Assembly (NCBI GenBank): GCA_016218815.1
Contig: JACRCX010000084.1
Location: 1 to 64,000 of the forward strand
Direction: 5' to 3'
Source: Deltaproteobacteria bacterium
Lineage (GTDB): Bacteria; Myxococcota_A; Polyangia; DRWM01; JAAZOP01
DNA length: 64,000 nt
The notes under the pieces were generated by a model, which worked only from the letters and a program-made list of their open reading frames with translations, searched no databases and was not told the DNA's origin. Positions 1-7,887 of this stretch are shown piece after piece. Each line of letters opens with the position of its first letter. The first letter of the stretch is position 1. A program made the translations under genes and the position numbers.

Positions 1-71
1 CAGACCCAAAGGACGCGGTCGCGGATCTTCAGCCGTCGCCGGGGTCGAGCCGGTCGCAGGGCGACGTCGCG

Positions 72-659
72 TTGGTGGCGGAGGGCGACGTTCTCGGCGA
101 CCAAGTTCCTCGCCCGCGTGATCGCCAACCAGACCGCTCGCGCCGCGTCCCAGATGATGCCGAACACGGGCCGGCTCCCTACCACGGCCCCGGCCGGAAA
201 GGCGCACGATTCTGCGACGGACGACGTTTCTGGCAGGGACAGGACCTGGAGGGCAGCTTCCTCTACAAGTCGATCCACGCCTACCTTCTGGTCGGCCTGG
301 CCGCGGAAAACGTGCCGGCCGGGGCGCTGCCCGAGCTGTCCTTGAACAAGTGGGAAGCGCTCTGGCCGCTCGAGGAGAATCCCGCGGCGTTGGCGCGGGT
401 CGGAGCGTGGGCGGCGGCCGAGCGGGTTCCGGTCGCGACCGTGGCGGAGATTGCGGCGCTGGTCGCGCCGTACGTGGCGCGCGGCGGGAGTCTGGACGAC
501 CTGCTGGCCGGATCCGCCCGGCGGCCTCCCGATACGCCCTACCGGCGCATCCGGCGCCTTCTGGGCGTGGTCCGGTCACTCCTCGCCGAGCGGCCCGTGT
601 CGCCCGCCGCGCGCCCGCGCCTGCTGGCCGCGCTGGACGGGTGTCTGGCCGCGCCGTGA
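72..659 (+). CDS. Unrecognised protein, probably 5'-truncated or frameshifted
   Basis: I do not recognise the family. From about position 235 to the stop, this frame has strongly G/C-rich third codon positions and reads as a helical, Ala/Leu-rich protein containing the stretch SFLYKSIHAYLLVGLAAEN and, a little further on, NKWEALWPL. Upstream of about 230 the coding-like third-position bias lies in a different frame (positions 1-225, frame 1). The true gene may therefore start to the left of the window and carry a frameshift near 225-240, or the upstream part may simply be non-coding. The GTG at 72 is only the first start in this frame and has no clear ribosome-binding site. The gene is followed by about 170 bases without a gene. 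Confidence 0.35.
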   Translation: MVAEGDVLGDQVPRPRDRQPDRSRRVPDDAEHGPAPYHGPGRKGARFCDGRRFWQGQDLEGSFLYKSIHAYLLVGLAAENVPAGALPELSLNKWEALWPLEENPAALARVGAWAAAERVPVATVAEIAALVAPYVARGGSLDDLLAGSARRPPDTPYRRIRRLLGVVRSLLAERPVSPAARPRLLAALDGCLAAP

Positions 660-735
660 GGTGGAGCACCTCGACTACGGCGGCGGGCCTTGAGTGCGTC
701 GGCGCACGACGCGTCCCGTGACCCGTTCCGCAGTA

Positions 736-765
736 CTGACGAGATGCCTGCCGGTCGGGTACAGT
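736..765 (+). promoter_or_regulatory. Candidate sigma70-type promoter for the 834 gene
   Basis: CTGACG (736-741) and TACAGT (760-765) are separated by 18 bases. The -35 box keeps the TGAC core and the -10 box keeps TA and the final T. The expected start of transcription is near 772, leaving a leader of about 60 bases to the ATG at 834, which has a GAGGAG ribosome-binding site. Seen in sequence only. Confidence 0.3.
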
Positions 766-833
766 GGCGCAGGAGCCGACCTCGAGCCGTGCGGGGTGCG
801 CGGCCGGGTTGCGGGCGTCGAGGAGGAGCGACG

Positions 834-1499
834 ATGAAGGAAGTTACGGTCCTGGTGGTACTGTTGTCGTTGGCCGGCGCGGCGGGCGCGCAGCCGTCGC
901 CGACCCCCCTGGCCGTGGCGGCCGCCGCGGGACAGCAGGAGAGCGGGTTCGCGCTCGAGCTGAACCTCGGCAGCCGTCTGCTCAACCTCTCCGGACTGGG
1001 GACGACGGCGTCGATCGGGATGATGCAGGGCGGCCTCTTCGCCGGGTACAAGACCGACCGCGTCATCTTCGGGCTGGGGTTCGACATCGCCCGCATCTCC
1101 GAATCGACCAGCCCGGACGGCGGCGGCGACACGTCCGACGAATCGACCGCGTTCTTCTTCGTCCCGGGCGTGCGGGTCGCGATCGTGCGCAGTGCCGACC
1201 AGAGGGTCGAGCTGTTCGGCCAGTTCGACCTCGGGCTGGGAACGGTGATCACCGACGAGAGCCCGAGCCCTCCGCCGCCGCAGCCGGACGTCACGCGGTT
1301 CCGGCTGAACTACAACCTCGGACCGGGCGTGCGCTTCTGGGCCCACCCGCAGTTCGCGCTCGGCGCGCTGGTCGGCGTGCACGGCGACTTCGCGTACGAC
1401 AAGATCGAGACCACCGTCGGGGGTACGACCACCTCGACGACCAACACGACGACCGTCACATCGATCTTCGCCGCGCTGCAGTTGATGGGCGTGTTCTGA
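834..1499 (+). CDS. Secreted outer-membrane beta-barrel-like protein
   Basis: This 221-residue protein starts at an ATG preceded by a GAGGAG site 6-8 bases upstream. Residues 1-20 form a signal peptide (Lys followed by a Val/Leu-rich core ending AGA-Q). The rest alternates short amphipathic strands such as ALELNLGSRLLNL, VIFGLGFDIARI, VELFGQFDLGLGTV and QFALGALVGVHGDF with polar, Pro/Ser/Thr-rich loops, and ends in a hydrophobic Phe (LQLMGVF). A C-terminal Phe and strand pattern are typical of OMP_b-brl or OmpW-size barrels inserted by the Bam machinery. No specific substrate can be deduced. It stands alone between two genes on the same strand. Confidence 0.65.
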   Translation: MKEVTVLVVLLSLAGAAGAQPSPTPLAVAAAAGQQESGFALELNLGSRLLNLSGLGTTASIGMMQGGLFAGYKTDRVIFGLGFDIARISESTSPDGGGDTSDESTAFFFVPGVRVAIVRSADQRVELFGQFDLGLGTVITDESPSPPPPQPDVTRFRLNYNLGPGVRFWAHPQFALGALVGVHGDFAYDKIETTVGGTTTSTTNTTTVTSIFAALQLMGVF

Positions 1500-1592
1500 T
1501 CGCGCACGATGGGGCAGCTATGGAGCGGGAACAGCGAAGCCGTGATTCGCGACGCGACCGGGTGACCGCCCGCCCGCTCCACCGCTGCGCCC

Positions 1593-1621
1593 TTGCTCGC
1601 ATCCCCCGCGTCGCGTATCTT
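1593..1621 (+). promoter_or_regulatory. Candidate sigma70-type promoter for the 1675 gene
   Basis: TTGCTC (1593-1598) and TATCTT (1616-1621) are spaced by exactly 17 bases, matching the TTG-N17-TA pattern seen before several genes in this window. The predicted leader is about 47 bases and includes the ribosome-binding site AAGGGAGG before the ATG at 1675. Confidence 0.4.
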
Positions 1622-1674
1622 TGCTCCGTCGGGAGGAGTCACAGACCCCGTCGGTACGTCCAAGGGAGGCTCGG

Positions 1675-2352
1675 ATGCGCGCCGTCGCCATGGATCGCCC
1701 CGATCGACGAACCATACGGCCCTGGATCTCGTGCGCCATCGCCCTCGCGCTGCCGGCCGCACTCTTCGCGCTGACGACGGGCGGTCGGGCCCTGGCCGAT
1801 GTCGTGCCGCCTCCGCCCGATGACTGCCCGGCGGGGACGCGTCCCGACTCCGGCCACGGGTGCCAATACTGCGAGCCGAACATGTGCGCGGACGACGTGC
1901 ATTGCGGCTCCGGCCTGCACTGCGGACCTGCACCGTTGTGCATGGAGACGGTGAGCTGTTGCTCCGGCTGGGGCGCGTGCGACTACCCCGAGTCGGCGCC
2001 CGCCTCCTGCGTCGCCGGGAGCTGCGCGACCGGAATCTGCAGAACCCTGAACGTCTGTCTGCCGGGCGCCGCGGATGCAGACGCCGATGCCGATGCCGAC
2101 GCCGACGCCGACGCCGACGCCGATGCCGATGCCGATGCCGATGCCGATGCCGACGCCGATGCCGATGCCGATGCCGATGCCGATGCCGACGCCGATGCGG
2201 TCGGCGACGCGGGTGAGCCCACGGTCGTAATCGGGTCCCCCGGGTGCGGCTGCTCCACGACGAACGGCGTCCACGTCCTGTGGCTCGTGGCATCCGCGCT
2301 CGTGGCCATCACCGCCCTGGCTCTCGACCGCCGGCAGCGCCGCCGGCAGTGA
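1675..2352 (+). CDS. Cys-rich surface protein with (Asp-Ala)n linker and MYXO-CTERM-like tail
   Basis: The protein has 225 residues and its start is chosen for the AAGGGAGG site 7-13 bases upstream. It has an N-terminal membrane/signal segment (about residues 18-42, ending before ADV). A compact region with about 17 cysteines follows (residues 48-128), then a linker of about 21 Asp-Ala dipeptides (residues 133-175). The C-terminus is GCGCS, a single hydrophobic segment (VLWLVASALVAITALAL) and an Arg cluster. That order (Gly-Cys motif, transmembrane helix, basic tail) is the MYXO-CTERM layout, processed in Myxococcota by a myxosortase to leave a lipid-linked Cys. It is therefore probably anchored at the cell surface, with the repeat acting as a stalk. 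The next gene starts 4 bases downstream. Confidence 0.7.
   Translation: MRAVAMDRPDRRTIRPWISCAIALALPAALFALTTGGRALADVVPPPPDDCPAGTRPDSGHGCQYCEPNMCADDVHCGSGLHCGPAPLCMETVSCCSGWGACDYPESAPASCVAGSCATGICRTLNVCLPGAADADADADADADADADADADADADADADADADADADADADADAVGDAGEPTVVIGSPGCGCSTTNGVHVLWLVASALVAITALALDRRQRRRQ
2071..2199 (+). repeat. Hexamer repeat coding for (Asp-Ala)n
   Basis: Tandem units GAYGCC run in frame for about 43 codons, with Ala almost always GCC and Asp alternating GAT and GAC. Because the unit is six bases long, gain or loss by slippage changes linker length without shifting the frame. Confidence 0.9.
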
Positions 2353-2356
2353 ACTC

Positions 2357-3541
2357 GTGCGCGAGGCTTCGCTGGCGGGGAGCGGGACCGTCGAGCCGGC
2401 CGGCTTGGCTCGCGACCCTCTCGCTGCGGTGCGCCGCCGCCTCGCCGCGCCCGGCTACGCCACGCCTGCCCTGCTCGGTCTCGCGCACTTCGCTGTCGAC
2501 GCTTCGTCCAGCCTCGTCCTGGCGACCCTCGTGGCGTGGATGCTCCCGGAGCAGCGCGTCTTCTGGTTCGTGGTCTACAACACCCTCGCGTTCGCCCTTC
2601 AGTTCGCGATCGGCCCCGTGACGGATCGCCTCCAAGGCCCACGCGCGACGCTGTCGTCGGGCCTGGCGCTCGCCGCGGCCGCGCTGCTCGTTCCGCGCCA
2701 CACCGTGTGGCTGCCCCTGGTCCTCACGGGCCTCGGGAACGCGATGTTCCACGTGGGCGCGGGCACGATCGCGATGTGTGCCACACGCTGGCGGGCGGGC
2801 GGCCCCGGCCTCTTCATCGCTCCGGGCGCCGTCGGACTCGCCCTCGGGGGTTGGCTGGGACTTCGGGCGCCCCAGGAGGCGGCGTGGGCAATCCTCGGCG
2901 GGCTCGCCCTCTTCGCCTGCCTCGTCCCGCTCTTGCCCAGGGGAGAAACGGTGGTCCGTACGGACGAGTCCAGGCCGATCCGCCCGGCGCACGCCGCGGC
3001 GGTCCTGGCCCTCCTGCTCGTCTCCATCGCCGTTCGCTCGCTCCTCGGGCTGCGCGTCGCGGGCCAGTTCCGGACGCACATCGACTGGGTGGTCCCGCTT
3101 GCCGTCGCGGCGTTCGCGGGAAAGGCGATGGGGGGGATCCTGGGCGACCTCCTCGGATGGATCCGCGTCTCCGTGCCGGCCTTGGCCCTCTCCACGGGGC
3201 TCCTCGTGGTCGCCGAGCAAAGCGTCCTGCTGGCCGGACTGTGCGTCGTCCTGTTCCAGGTCGTGACCGGAATCACCCTCGCCGCGCTGTTCCGTCTGTT
3301 CCCCGACCGGCCCGCGACGTCGTTCGGCCTCTCTTGCCTCGCCCTCTTCGCCGGAGCCCTTCCCGTTCTCCTCCGCGTCGATCTCCCGCCGCTCGGCGGC
3401 CTCCCGATCCACGCGTGGCTCGGCGCCGTCTCCGTGGCCACCGTCTGGGGCGCCCTGTCGCTGCTCGAGAAGAAGGCCGCGCCGGCGACGGCACTCGTCG
3501 GCTTCGGCGGCTCGCCGGCCGGGACGGGCGATCGCCGATGA
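2357..3541 (+). CDS. MFS-like permease
   Basis: The product has 394 residues and 10-12 hydrophobic segments spread along it, with an N-terminal cytoplasmic stretch of about 30 residues. Between segments lie short basic loops such as TDRLQGPRA, in the position of the conserved loop 2-3 motif of the major facilitator superfamily. A longer polar loop around residues 195-205 (GETVVRTDESRP) divides the two halves. The start is GTG, 4 bases after the previous stop, with no strong ribosome-binding site, so translational coupling is likely. Its stop overlaps the next start (ATGA at 3538-3541). The neighbour is a chorismatase-like enzyme, so export of a small aromatic or isoprenoid-quinone-related compound is possible but not shown. 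Confidence 0.65.
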   Translation: MREASLAGSGTVEPAGLARDPLAAVRRRLAAPGYATPALLGLAHFAVDASSSLVLATLVAWMLPEQRVFWFVVYNTLAFALQFAIGPVTDRLQGPRATLSSGLALAAAALLVPRHTVWLPLVLTGLGNAMFHVGAGTIAMCATRWRAGGPGLFIAPGAVGLALGGWLGLRAPQEAAWAILGGLALFACLVPLLPRGETVVRTDESRPIRPAHAAAVLALLLVSIAVRSLLGLRVAGQFRTHIDWVVPLAVAAFAGKAMGGILGDLLGWIRVSVPALALSTGLLVVAEQSVLLAGLCVVLFQVVTGITLAALFRLFPDRPATSFGLSCLALFAGALPVLLRVDLPPLGGLPIHAWLGAVSVATVWGALSLLEKKAAPATALVGFGGSPAGTGDRR

Positions 3542-4701
3542 AGACCCGGCTCGCCCTCGCTCCGCTCCCCGGCGTGCTCCACCTCGCCGTTGTGCGAGAG
3601 CGCGCCTTCCTCGTGCTGGCGTTCGAGGGCCCCTGCCCGCCGGCGGATGCGGCCGCGGCCGGCTACGCGCGGATCGCCCGCGAGCTGCGCCGGCGGCGTC
3701 TCGCCGTCGTCCACGAGCGCGTCTTCGGCAGCCTGTCGTGCGAGAACGACGTGCGCGCCGCCAGGGCCGACGCGCTCGCGACGGCGGACGTCGAGGCCGC
3801 GGGGCCGGTGACCTACGTGGAGGGCCGCCCCCCGTGGGGCGAGGGTCTCGCCGGCGCGATCGTGGCGGCGGTCGACCCGGCCCGGCTCGACGCGGCTCCG
3901 CGGATGATCGTCGACCGTGGCGCGCCGCGCGGCAGGGTCTGGCGCGCCGACGGCGCCCTCTTCGTCACGCTGCAATCCCTGCCCGGCCCGGACGGGGACG
4001 ACGCGGCTACTCCGCCCCTGCAGGCGCGCCGCGCAATCGCGGAAGCGGATCGCCTGCTGCGGACCGAGGGAACCGACTTCCGGGCGGTGGTCCGGACGTG
4101 GTTCTACCTGCGCGGGATCCTCGAGTGGTACCCCGAATTCAACCGCGAGCGCACGGCGGCGTACCGGCGCCTCGGCGTACCGGGCGCCCGCGACGCGGCC
4201 GGGAGACCCCCGGCCAGCACGGGCATCGGAGCCGCGACGCGCGGCGCGGCCTGCGCCATGGACCTGCTCGCCGTCGCCCCCGATCCGGGAGGCCCCGTGC
4301 ACGTGGAGCCGCTCGTCAGCCCGGTCCAGCCCGACGCCGTCCGCTATGGCTCGCTGTTCTCGCGCGGCGCGGTCGTGCGCGCCGGCGCGACGACCCTGGT
4401 GGAGCTTTCCGGCACCGCGGCCGTCGGGAGTACCGGCGCCACCGTGCACGCGGGCGATGTGCGCGGGCAGACTTCGCACGCGCTCGCAGCCTTCGCCGGG
4501 CTGCTCGCCGCCTCCGGAGGACGACCGACCGACCTTTGCGCGGCAACGGCGTTCGTCCGGCGGGCCGAGGATGCCGGCACGTTCCGCGAGCTGGCCGCAC
4601 GGCGGGGACTCGACGGGCTCCCCGCGCTGTGCGTCGTCGGCGACATCTGCCGGGAGGATCTGCTGTTCGAGATCGACGGGGAGGCCCTGCTTGGCGAATG
4701 A
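3538..4701 (+). CDS. Chorismatase / RidA-like enzyme (FkbO/Hyg5-like)
   Basis: This 387-residue protein overlaps the permease stop by four bases. Two parts can be seen: an N-terminal half with little recognisable sequence and a C-terminal half resembling RidA/YjgF folds. The diagnostic stretch (about residues 180-230) reads RTWFYLRGILEW, FNRERTAAYRRLG and later PASTGIGA. These blocks recur in the FkbO/Hyg5/XanB2 chorismatase family, which splits chorismate into pyruvate and dihydroxycyclohexadienoate or hydroxybenzoate. The product type cannot be told from sequence here. Lying between a permease and a lipoprotein, it may make a precursor for a polyketide or pigment, yet no such synthase is in the window. 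A plain RidA-like enamine deaminase is the alternative. Confidence 0.65.
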   Translation: MKTRLALAPLPGVLHLAVVRERAFLVLAFEGPCPPADAAAAGYARIARELRRRRLAVVHERVFGSLSCENDVRAARADALATADVEAAGPVTYVEGRPPWGEGLAGAIVAAVDPARLDAAPRMIVDRGAPRGRVWRADGALFVTLQSLPGPDGDDAATPPLQARRAIAEADRLLRTEGTDFRAVVRTWFYLRGILEWYPEFNRERTAAYRRLGVPGARDAAGRPPASTGIGAATRGAACAMDLLAVAPDPGGPVHVEPLVSPVQPDAVRYGSLFSRGAVVRAGATTLVELSGTAAVGSTGATVHAGDVRGQTSHALAAFAGLLAASGGRPTDLCAATAFVRRAEDAGTFRELAARRGLDGLPALCVVGDICREDLLFEIDGEALLGE

Positions 4702-5296
4702 GCTCGGGTTCGTGCAATCGCTCGTCGCCCGGGCGTGCCTTCTCTGGCTCGCCGCCGTTCCCGCCCTGGGCTGCGACGCGGCCGGGGCCGGGCGGCGCGC
4801 GCCCGGGGGGCCGGACGACGGCGTGCGCCGGGGGGATGCGCGGGAGGATCCCCCCCGCGCCGGCCGAGTCCGCGAGCTGCTGGCCGGCACCGAAGCGGGG
4901 CGGCGGCTGCTGGAACGCACCGGGCCGCCCCCGTCGATCCGTTTCGTCGCTGCGCCGGACCCGGTGCTTCTGGCCGACGGCACCATCCTGCTCGACCCGT
5001 ACGCGACCGACGCCGAGAACGCGGCTCGGCTGGGCCACCTCCTCCGGCACGCCGTGGACGGCGCCATCCTGCCTCCCGGTCCGGATGCGGCGGCGACCGC
5101 GGAACCCTGGACCGACCATCGGCTCGAGCTGGAGGCCCCGGCCATCCTCCTCGAGATCGAGCTGCGCGTCGCGCTGGGGGTCGACCATCCGCGACGGTCG
5201 TACCCGTTCGAGTCGGAGATCCGGGCGGCTCCTCCGGCCGATCGCCTCCGCCTCCTTCGCTCGTGGCTCGAGCGGATGATGCCGTCGACCCGGTAG
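4691..5296 (+). CDS. Predicted lipoprotein
   Basis: The TTG at 4691 overlaps the end of the chorismatase gene and has a GGGGAGG site 6 bases upstream, giving 201 residues. A GTG at 4712 is the alternative start. The N-terminus has a hydrophobic core followed by the lipobox ALGC, so the mature protein should be lipid-anchored. After a Gly/Pro/Arg-rich linker comes a folded region of about 140 residues (LLAGTEAGRRLLERTG, then LLDPYATDAENAARLGHLL with HAVDG). I do not recognise this domain. It closes the three-gene overlapping unit and its stop lies one base from the end of the convergent norR-like gene. Confidence 0.6.
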   Translation: MANELGFVQSLVARACLLWLAAVPALGCDAAGAGRRAPGGPDDGVRRGDAREDPPRAGRVRELLAGTEAGRRLLERTGPPPSIRFVAAPDPVLLADGTILLDPYATDAENAARLGHLLRHAVDGAILPPGPDAAATAEPWTDHRLELEAPAILLEIELRVALGVDHPRRSYPFESEIRAAPPADRLRLLRSWLERMMPSTR

Positions 5297-5297
5297 T

Positions 5298-6614
5298 TCA
5301 GGCCCTTCGCCCGGAACGGACGAGGCCGAGGCGCCGGGCGAGGTGGTAGAGGTTCCCGCGATCCATGCCCAGCACCCGGGCCGCCGCCGCAAGGTTGCCG
5401 CCCTGCTCCCCCAGAACACGCTGGAGCAGCTCCCGCTGCTGCTCCCGCACGAAGCCGCGCATCGTCTGCCCCGCGGGCGGGCGGGCCGGCGCGCGCGGCG
5501 CCGCCGGCGGCACCGGAACGCCGTCGGTCACCAGCTCGGGCCGCAGCGGCGCCGCCGAAACGATGACCGGATCCCCGCGCCGCAAGCCCGCCGAAGTCCG
5601 CAGCACGACCCGCGAGACGACGTTCTCCAGCTCCCGGACGTTGCCGGGCCACGCGTACGCCTCCAGCGCATCCAGGGCGTCGGCGGCCAACCGCACCGGC
5701 CCCAGGCCGAGGCGCCGGCGGGCCAGGTCGCAGAAGCAGCCGGCCAGGAGCGCGATGTCCCCGGGACGCTCGCGCAAGGGCGGCACCACGAGCGGATAGA
5801 CGTTGAGTCGGTGGTACAGGTCGGCGCGAAAGCGACCCGCCCGGACCTCCCCGGCGAGATCCCGGTTCGTCGCCGCCAAGAGGCGAACGTTTACCGAGAC
5901 CGCACGGTCGGCACCGACTCGCTGGATCTCGCCCTCCTGGATGGCGCGCAGCAGCTTCGGCTGCACCGCCAACGGCAGCTCCCCGATCTCGTCGAGGAAC
6001 AGCGTCCCGTCGTCCGCGACCTCGAACTTGCCCGGACGATCGCCGCTGGCACCGGTGAAGGCGCCCCGCACGTGGCCGAACAACTCCGACTCCGCCAGCG
6101 TCTCGGGCAGCGCCGCGCAGTTGACGTAGATCAACGGCTGGTCCCGTCGGGCCGAAGCGGCCTGCACCGCGCGCGCGACCAGCTCCTTGCCCACACCGGT
6201 CTCTCCCAGGATCAGCACCGCGAGGTCCGACCGCGCCACCAGCTCGATCTCCCGCCGCAGGTGCGTCGCCGCGGCGCTGGTCCCGATGATCTGGCTGCCC
6301 TGCGTCGCCAACGCGTCGCGCACAAGGTCCCGCGCCGCCAACCCCTGACGCTCGGCGGTCCGCGCAAGCACCTCGATCAGCGAGGTGGTCCGCATCTCCG
6401 CCGCCGCCAGGGCACCCGCCGCGGTCACCAGCCGCAGGTCGAGCCCGTCGAACGCCCGGGACTCCAACGCGTCGGCCGTCAACGCCCCGACCAGCTCCCC
6501 GTGCACCCGTAACCCACAACCGAGACAGGCATGGACCCGCTGCGTCGCCCCGGGATCGTTCAACAGCAGTCCGTCGAACGGGTCCGGCAACGCCGTGTCC
6601 GGCGGGAACAACAC
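5298..6614 (-). pseudogene. norR: NorR-like sigma54 nitric-oxide response regulator, 5'-truncated
   Basis: The frame is close to NorR along its length but begins inside the GAF sensor domain. The first recognisable residues are FPPDTALPDPFDGLL, which in intact NorR lie roughly 80 residues or more from the start. Then come HAC (haem/NO-sensing GAF end), the AAA+ ATPase with Walker A GETGVGKE, the sigma54-contact motif GAFTGA, Walker B LFLDEIGEL, and a Fis-type HTH ending at 5301. NorR binds NO through GAF iron and activates NO-detoxifying genes with sigma54-RNA polymerase. Without the first half of GAF it should not sense NO normally. The only starts (GTG at 6614 and the TTG that follows it) lack a good ribosome-binding site. 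An assembly deletion is an alternative to real decay. Confidence 0.85.
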
Positions 6615-6632
6615 CCCGCCGCCAGAGCGACG

Positions 6633-7127
6633 GAACCTGCGAAGACGAGCTGGGCCGGGGGGACGGCGAGCGAGCTCATCGACCACATCCTCGAGCGGTA
6701 TCACGGGCCGCTGCGTCGCGAGCTGCCGCCGTTGGTCGCGTTGGCGCGGAAGGTCGAGCAGGTGCACGCCGCCAAGCCGAGTCGTCCGATCGGTCTGGCC
6801 GAGCATCTGGAACGGGTCCATGCGGCGGTCGAGAACCACCTGGACAAGGAGGAGAACATCCTCTTCCCGCTCCTGCGCTCCGGGGCCGGGGCCGGGGTGC
6901 TGATGCCGATCCAGGTGATGATGCAGGAGCACGAGGATCACGGAGAGAACCTGCGACGGACCCGGGCCCTCACGCGCGACCTGGTCGCGCCGGAGGAAGC
7001 CTGTCCGAGCTGGCGCGAGCTGTACCGCCGCCTCGCGCGCCTCGAGGCTGATCTCTTCGAGCACATCCACCTGGAGAACTACGTGCTCTTCCCGCGCGCG
7101 GCGGAGGGGAAGGTCGGTCTGCGCTGA
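6633..7127 (+). pseudogene. YtfE/Ric-like di-iron hemerythrin protein, 5'-truncated
   Basis: The frame matches the C-terminal hemerythrin-like domain of Ric/YtfE/ScdA, which repairs nitrosylated or oxidised iron-sulphur clusters. Di-iron ligands are visible as ELIDHILERYH, then EHLERVHAAVENHLDKEE with ENILFPLL, MMQEHEDHGENL, ACPSWRELY and FEHIHLENYVLFPR. The usual N-terminal ScdA_N domain (about 60-70 residues) with its Cys-Cys motif is missing. No ATG, GTG or TTG with a ribosome-binding site lies at the homology boundary. The first possible start in frame (6531) sits inside sequence that is antisense to norR. The truncation point coincides with that of norR, so one deletion (biological or in assembly) appears to have removed both 5' ends and the shared promoter region. 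Confidence 0.85.
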
Positions 7128-7160
7128 TCGCGGTGGTCGCGATCGGGTGTACGGGACGTC

Positions 7161-7328
7161 GTGGAAAGGGCGGAAGGCTCGGCCGACGAAGCGCACTCGA
7201 GCCACACCGGGCACCTGTCCTGGATCTTCGCCGGGGTGATGGGGCTCGTGGTCGTCGGCGAGTCCGGCTGGATCGCGTGGCGGCGCCGGCGGCGCGACTT
7301 GCATCCCGGCGCGGTTCGTCCATCATGA
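7161..7328 (+). CDS. Small single-span membrane protein
   Basis: A GTG-started frame of 55 residues lies 33 bases after the Ric-like stop. It has a charged N-terminus with several His (EAHSSHTGHLS), one hydrophobic span (WIFAGVMGLVVVGESGWIAW) and a basic tail WRRRRRDL, suggesting one transmembrane helix with the C-terminus inside. There is no clear ribosome-binding site, which lowers confidence. The position and codon bias favour a real small gene, possibly co-transcribed with the Ric-like gene. Function unknown. Confidence 0.45.
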   Translation: MERAEGSADEAHSSHTGHLSWIFAGVMGLVVVGESGWIAWRRRRRDLHPGAVRPS

Positions 7329-7391
7329 CGAGCCGAGATGGCACCCATCGACATCCGGCAATCTTCGCGCGATCCGGACAGGGGGTGACGG

Positions 7392-7739
7392 TTGGGCCTT
7401 CCTCCACTGTCCCAGGATCCCGACGCCGCGGGCGGCGACTGCGTCGCCTGCGGGCGCTGCTGCCACCACGGTCCGCGGACCGTCCACCTCACCGAATCCG
7501 ATGAGGAGCGGATGGGCGAGGTGCTGCTGCGGCGGTGGACCGAAGTGCACGAGCGGTCCGGCTTTCGCTTCCTGCTCAACACGGGCACGCGCTGCGCGTG
7601 CCTCGACACGTCGGTGCCGGGACGTTTCCCGTGCCTCGTCTACGAGCGCCGTCCCGACGACTGCCGGGTCTTCCGCGCGGCTTCGGACGGCTGTCGCGAG
7701 GCCCGGCGCCTCGGTCGCCTCGGCTCGCCTCTCGGGTAG
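7392..7739 (+). CDS. YkgJ-family cysteine cluster protein
   Basis: The 115-residue product carries the pattern CVACGRCCHHGP near the N-terminus, then CACLD, then PCLVYERRPDDCRVF. This is the arrangement of the CxxCxxCC...C family (YkgJ/UPF0153), thought to bind zinc or an iron-sulphur cluster. The TTG start is chosen for the AGGGGGT site about 7 bases upstream; no ATG fits. The protein is cytoplasmic with no signal. It stands after the NO/iron-repair pair, which may be more than chance for a metal-site protein, though no operon link is shown (63 bases from the small membrane gene). Confidence 0.75.
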   Translation: MGLPPLSQDPDAAGGDCVACGRCCHHGPRTVHLTESDEERMGEVLLRRWTEVHERSGFRFLLNTGTRCACLDTSVPGRFPCLVYERRPDDCRVFRAASDGCREARRLGRLGSPLG

Positions 7740-7887
7740 CCGACCCCGCCCTCCCCCTACGATCTTGCCCGCGCTTGTAGTAGGACCGTGGGTTTGAAGG
7801 GATCTTCCCCGCGCCCGTCCAAGACCGGCGCGAAACATCACCGGTTCCCGGCCCCGGGGGGCTCGCGCCGGGAGAGGAGAGACCAAG

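Noticed and set aside
6615-7304. The norR-like minus-strand frame continues upstream without a stop to 7304.
   Set aside because: The extra residues are the antisense of the Ric-like gene, with no NorR similarity. The frame is open only because GC-rich sequence has few stops.
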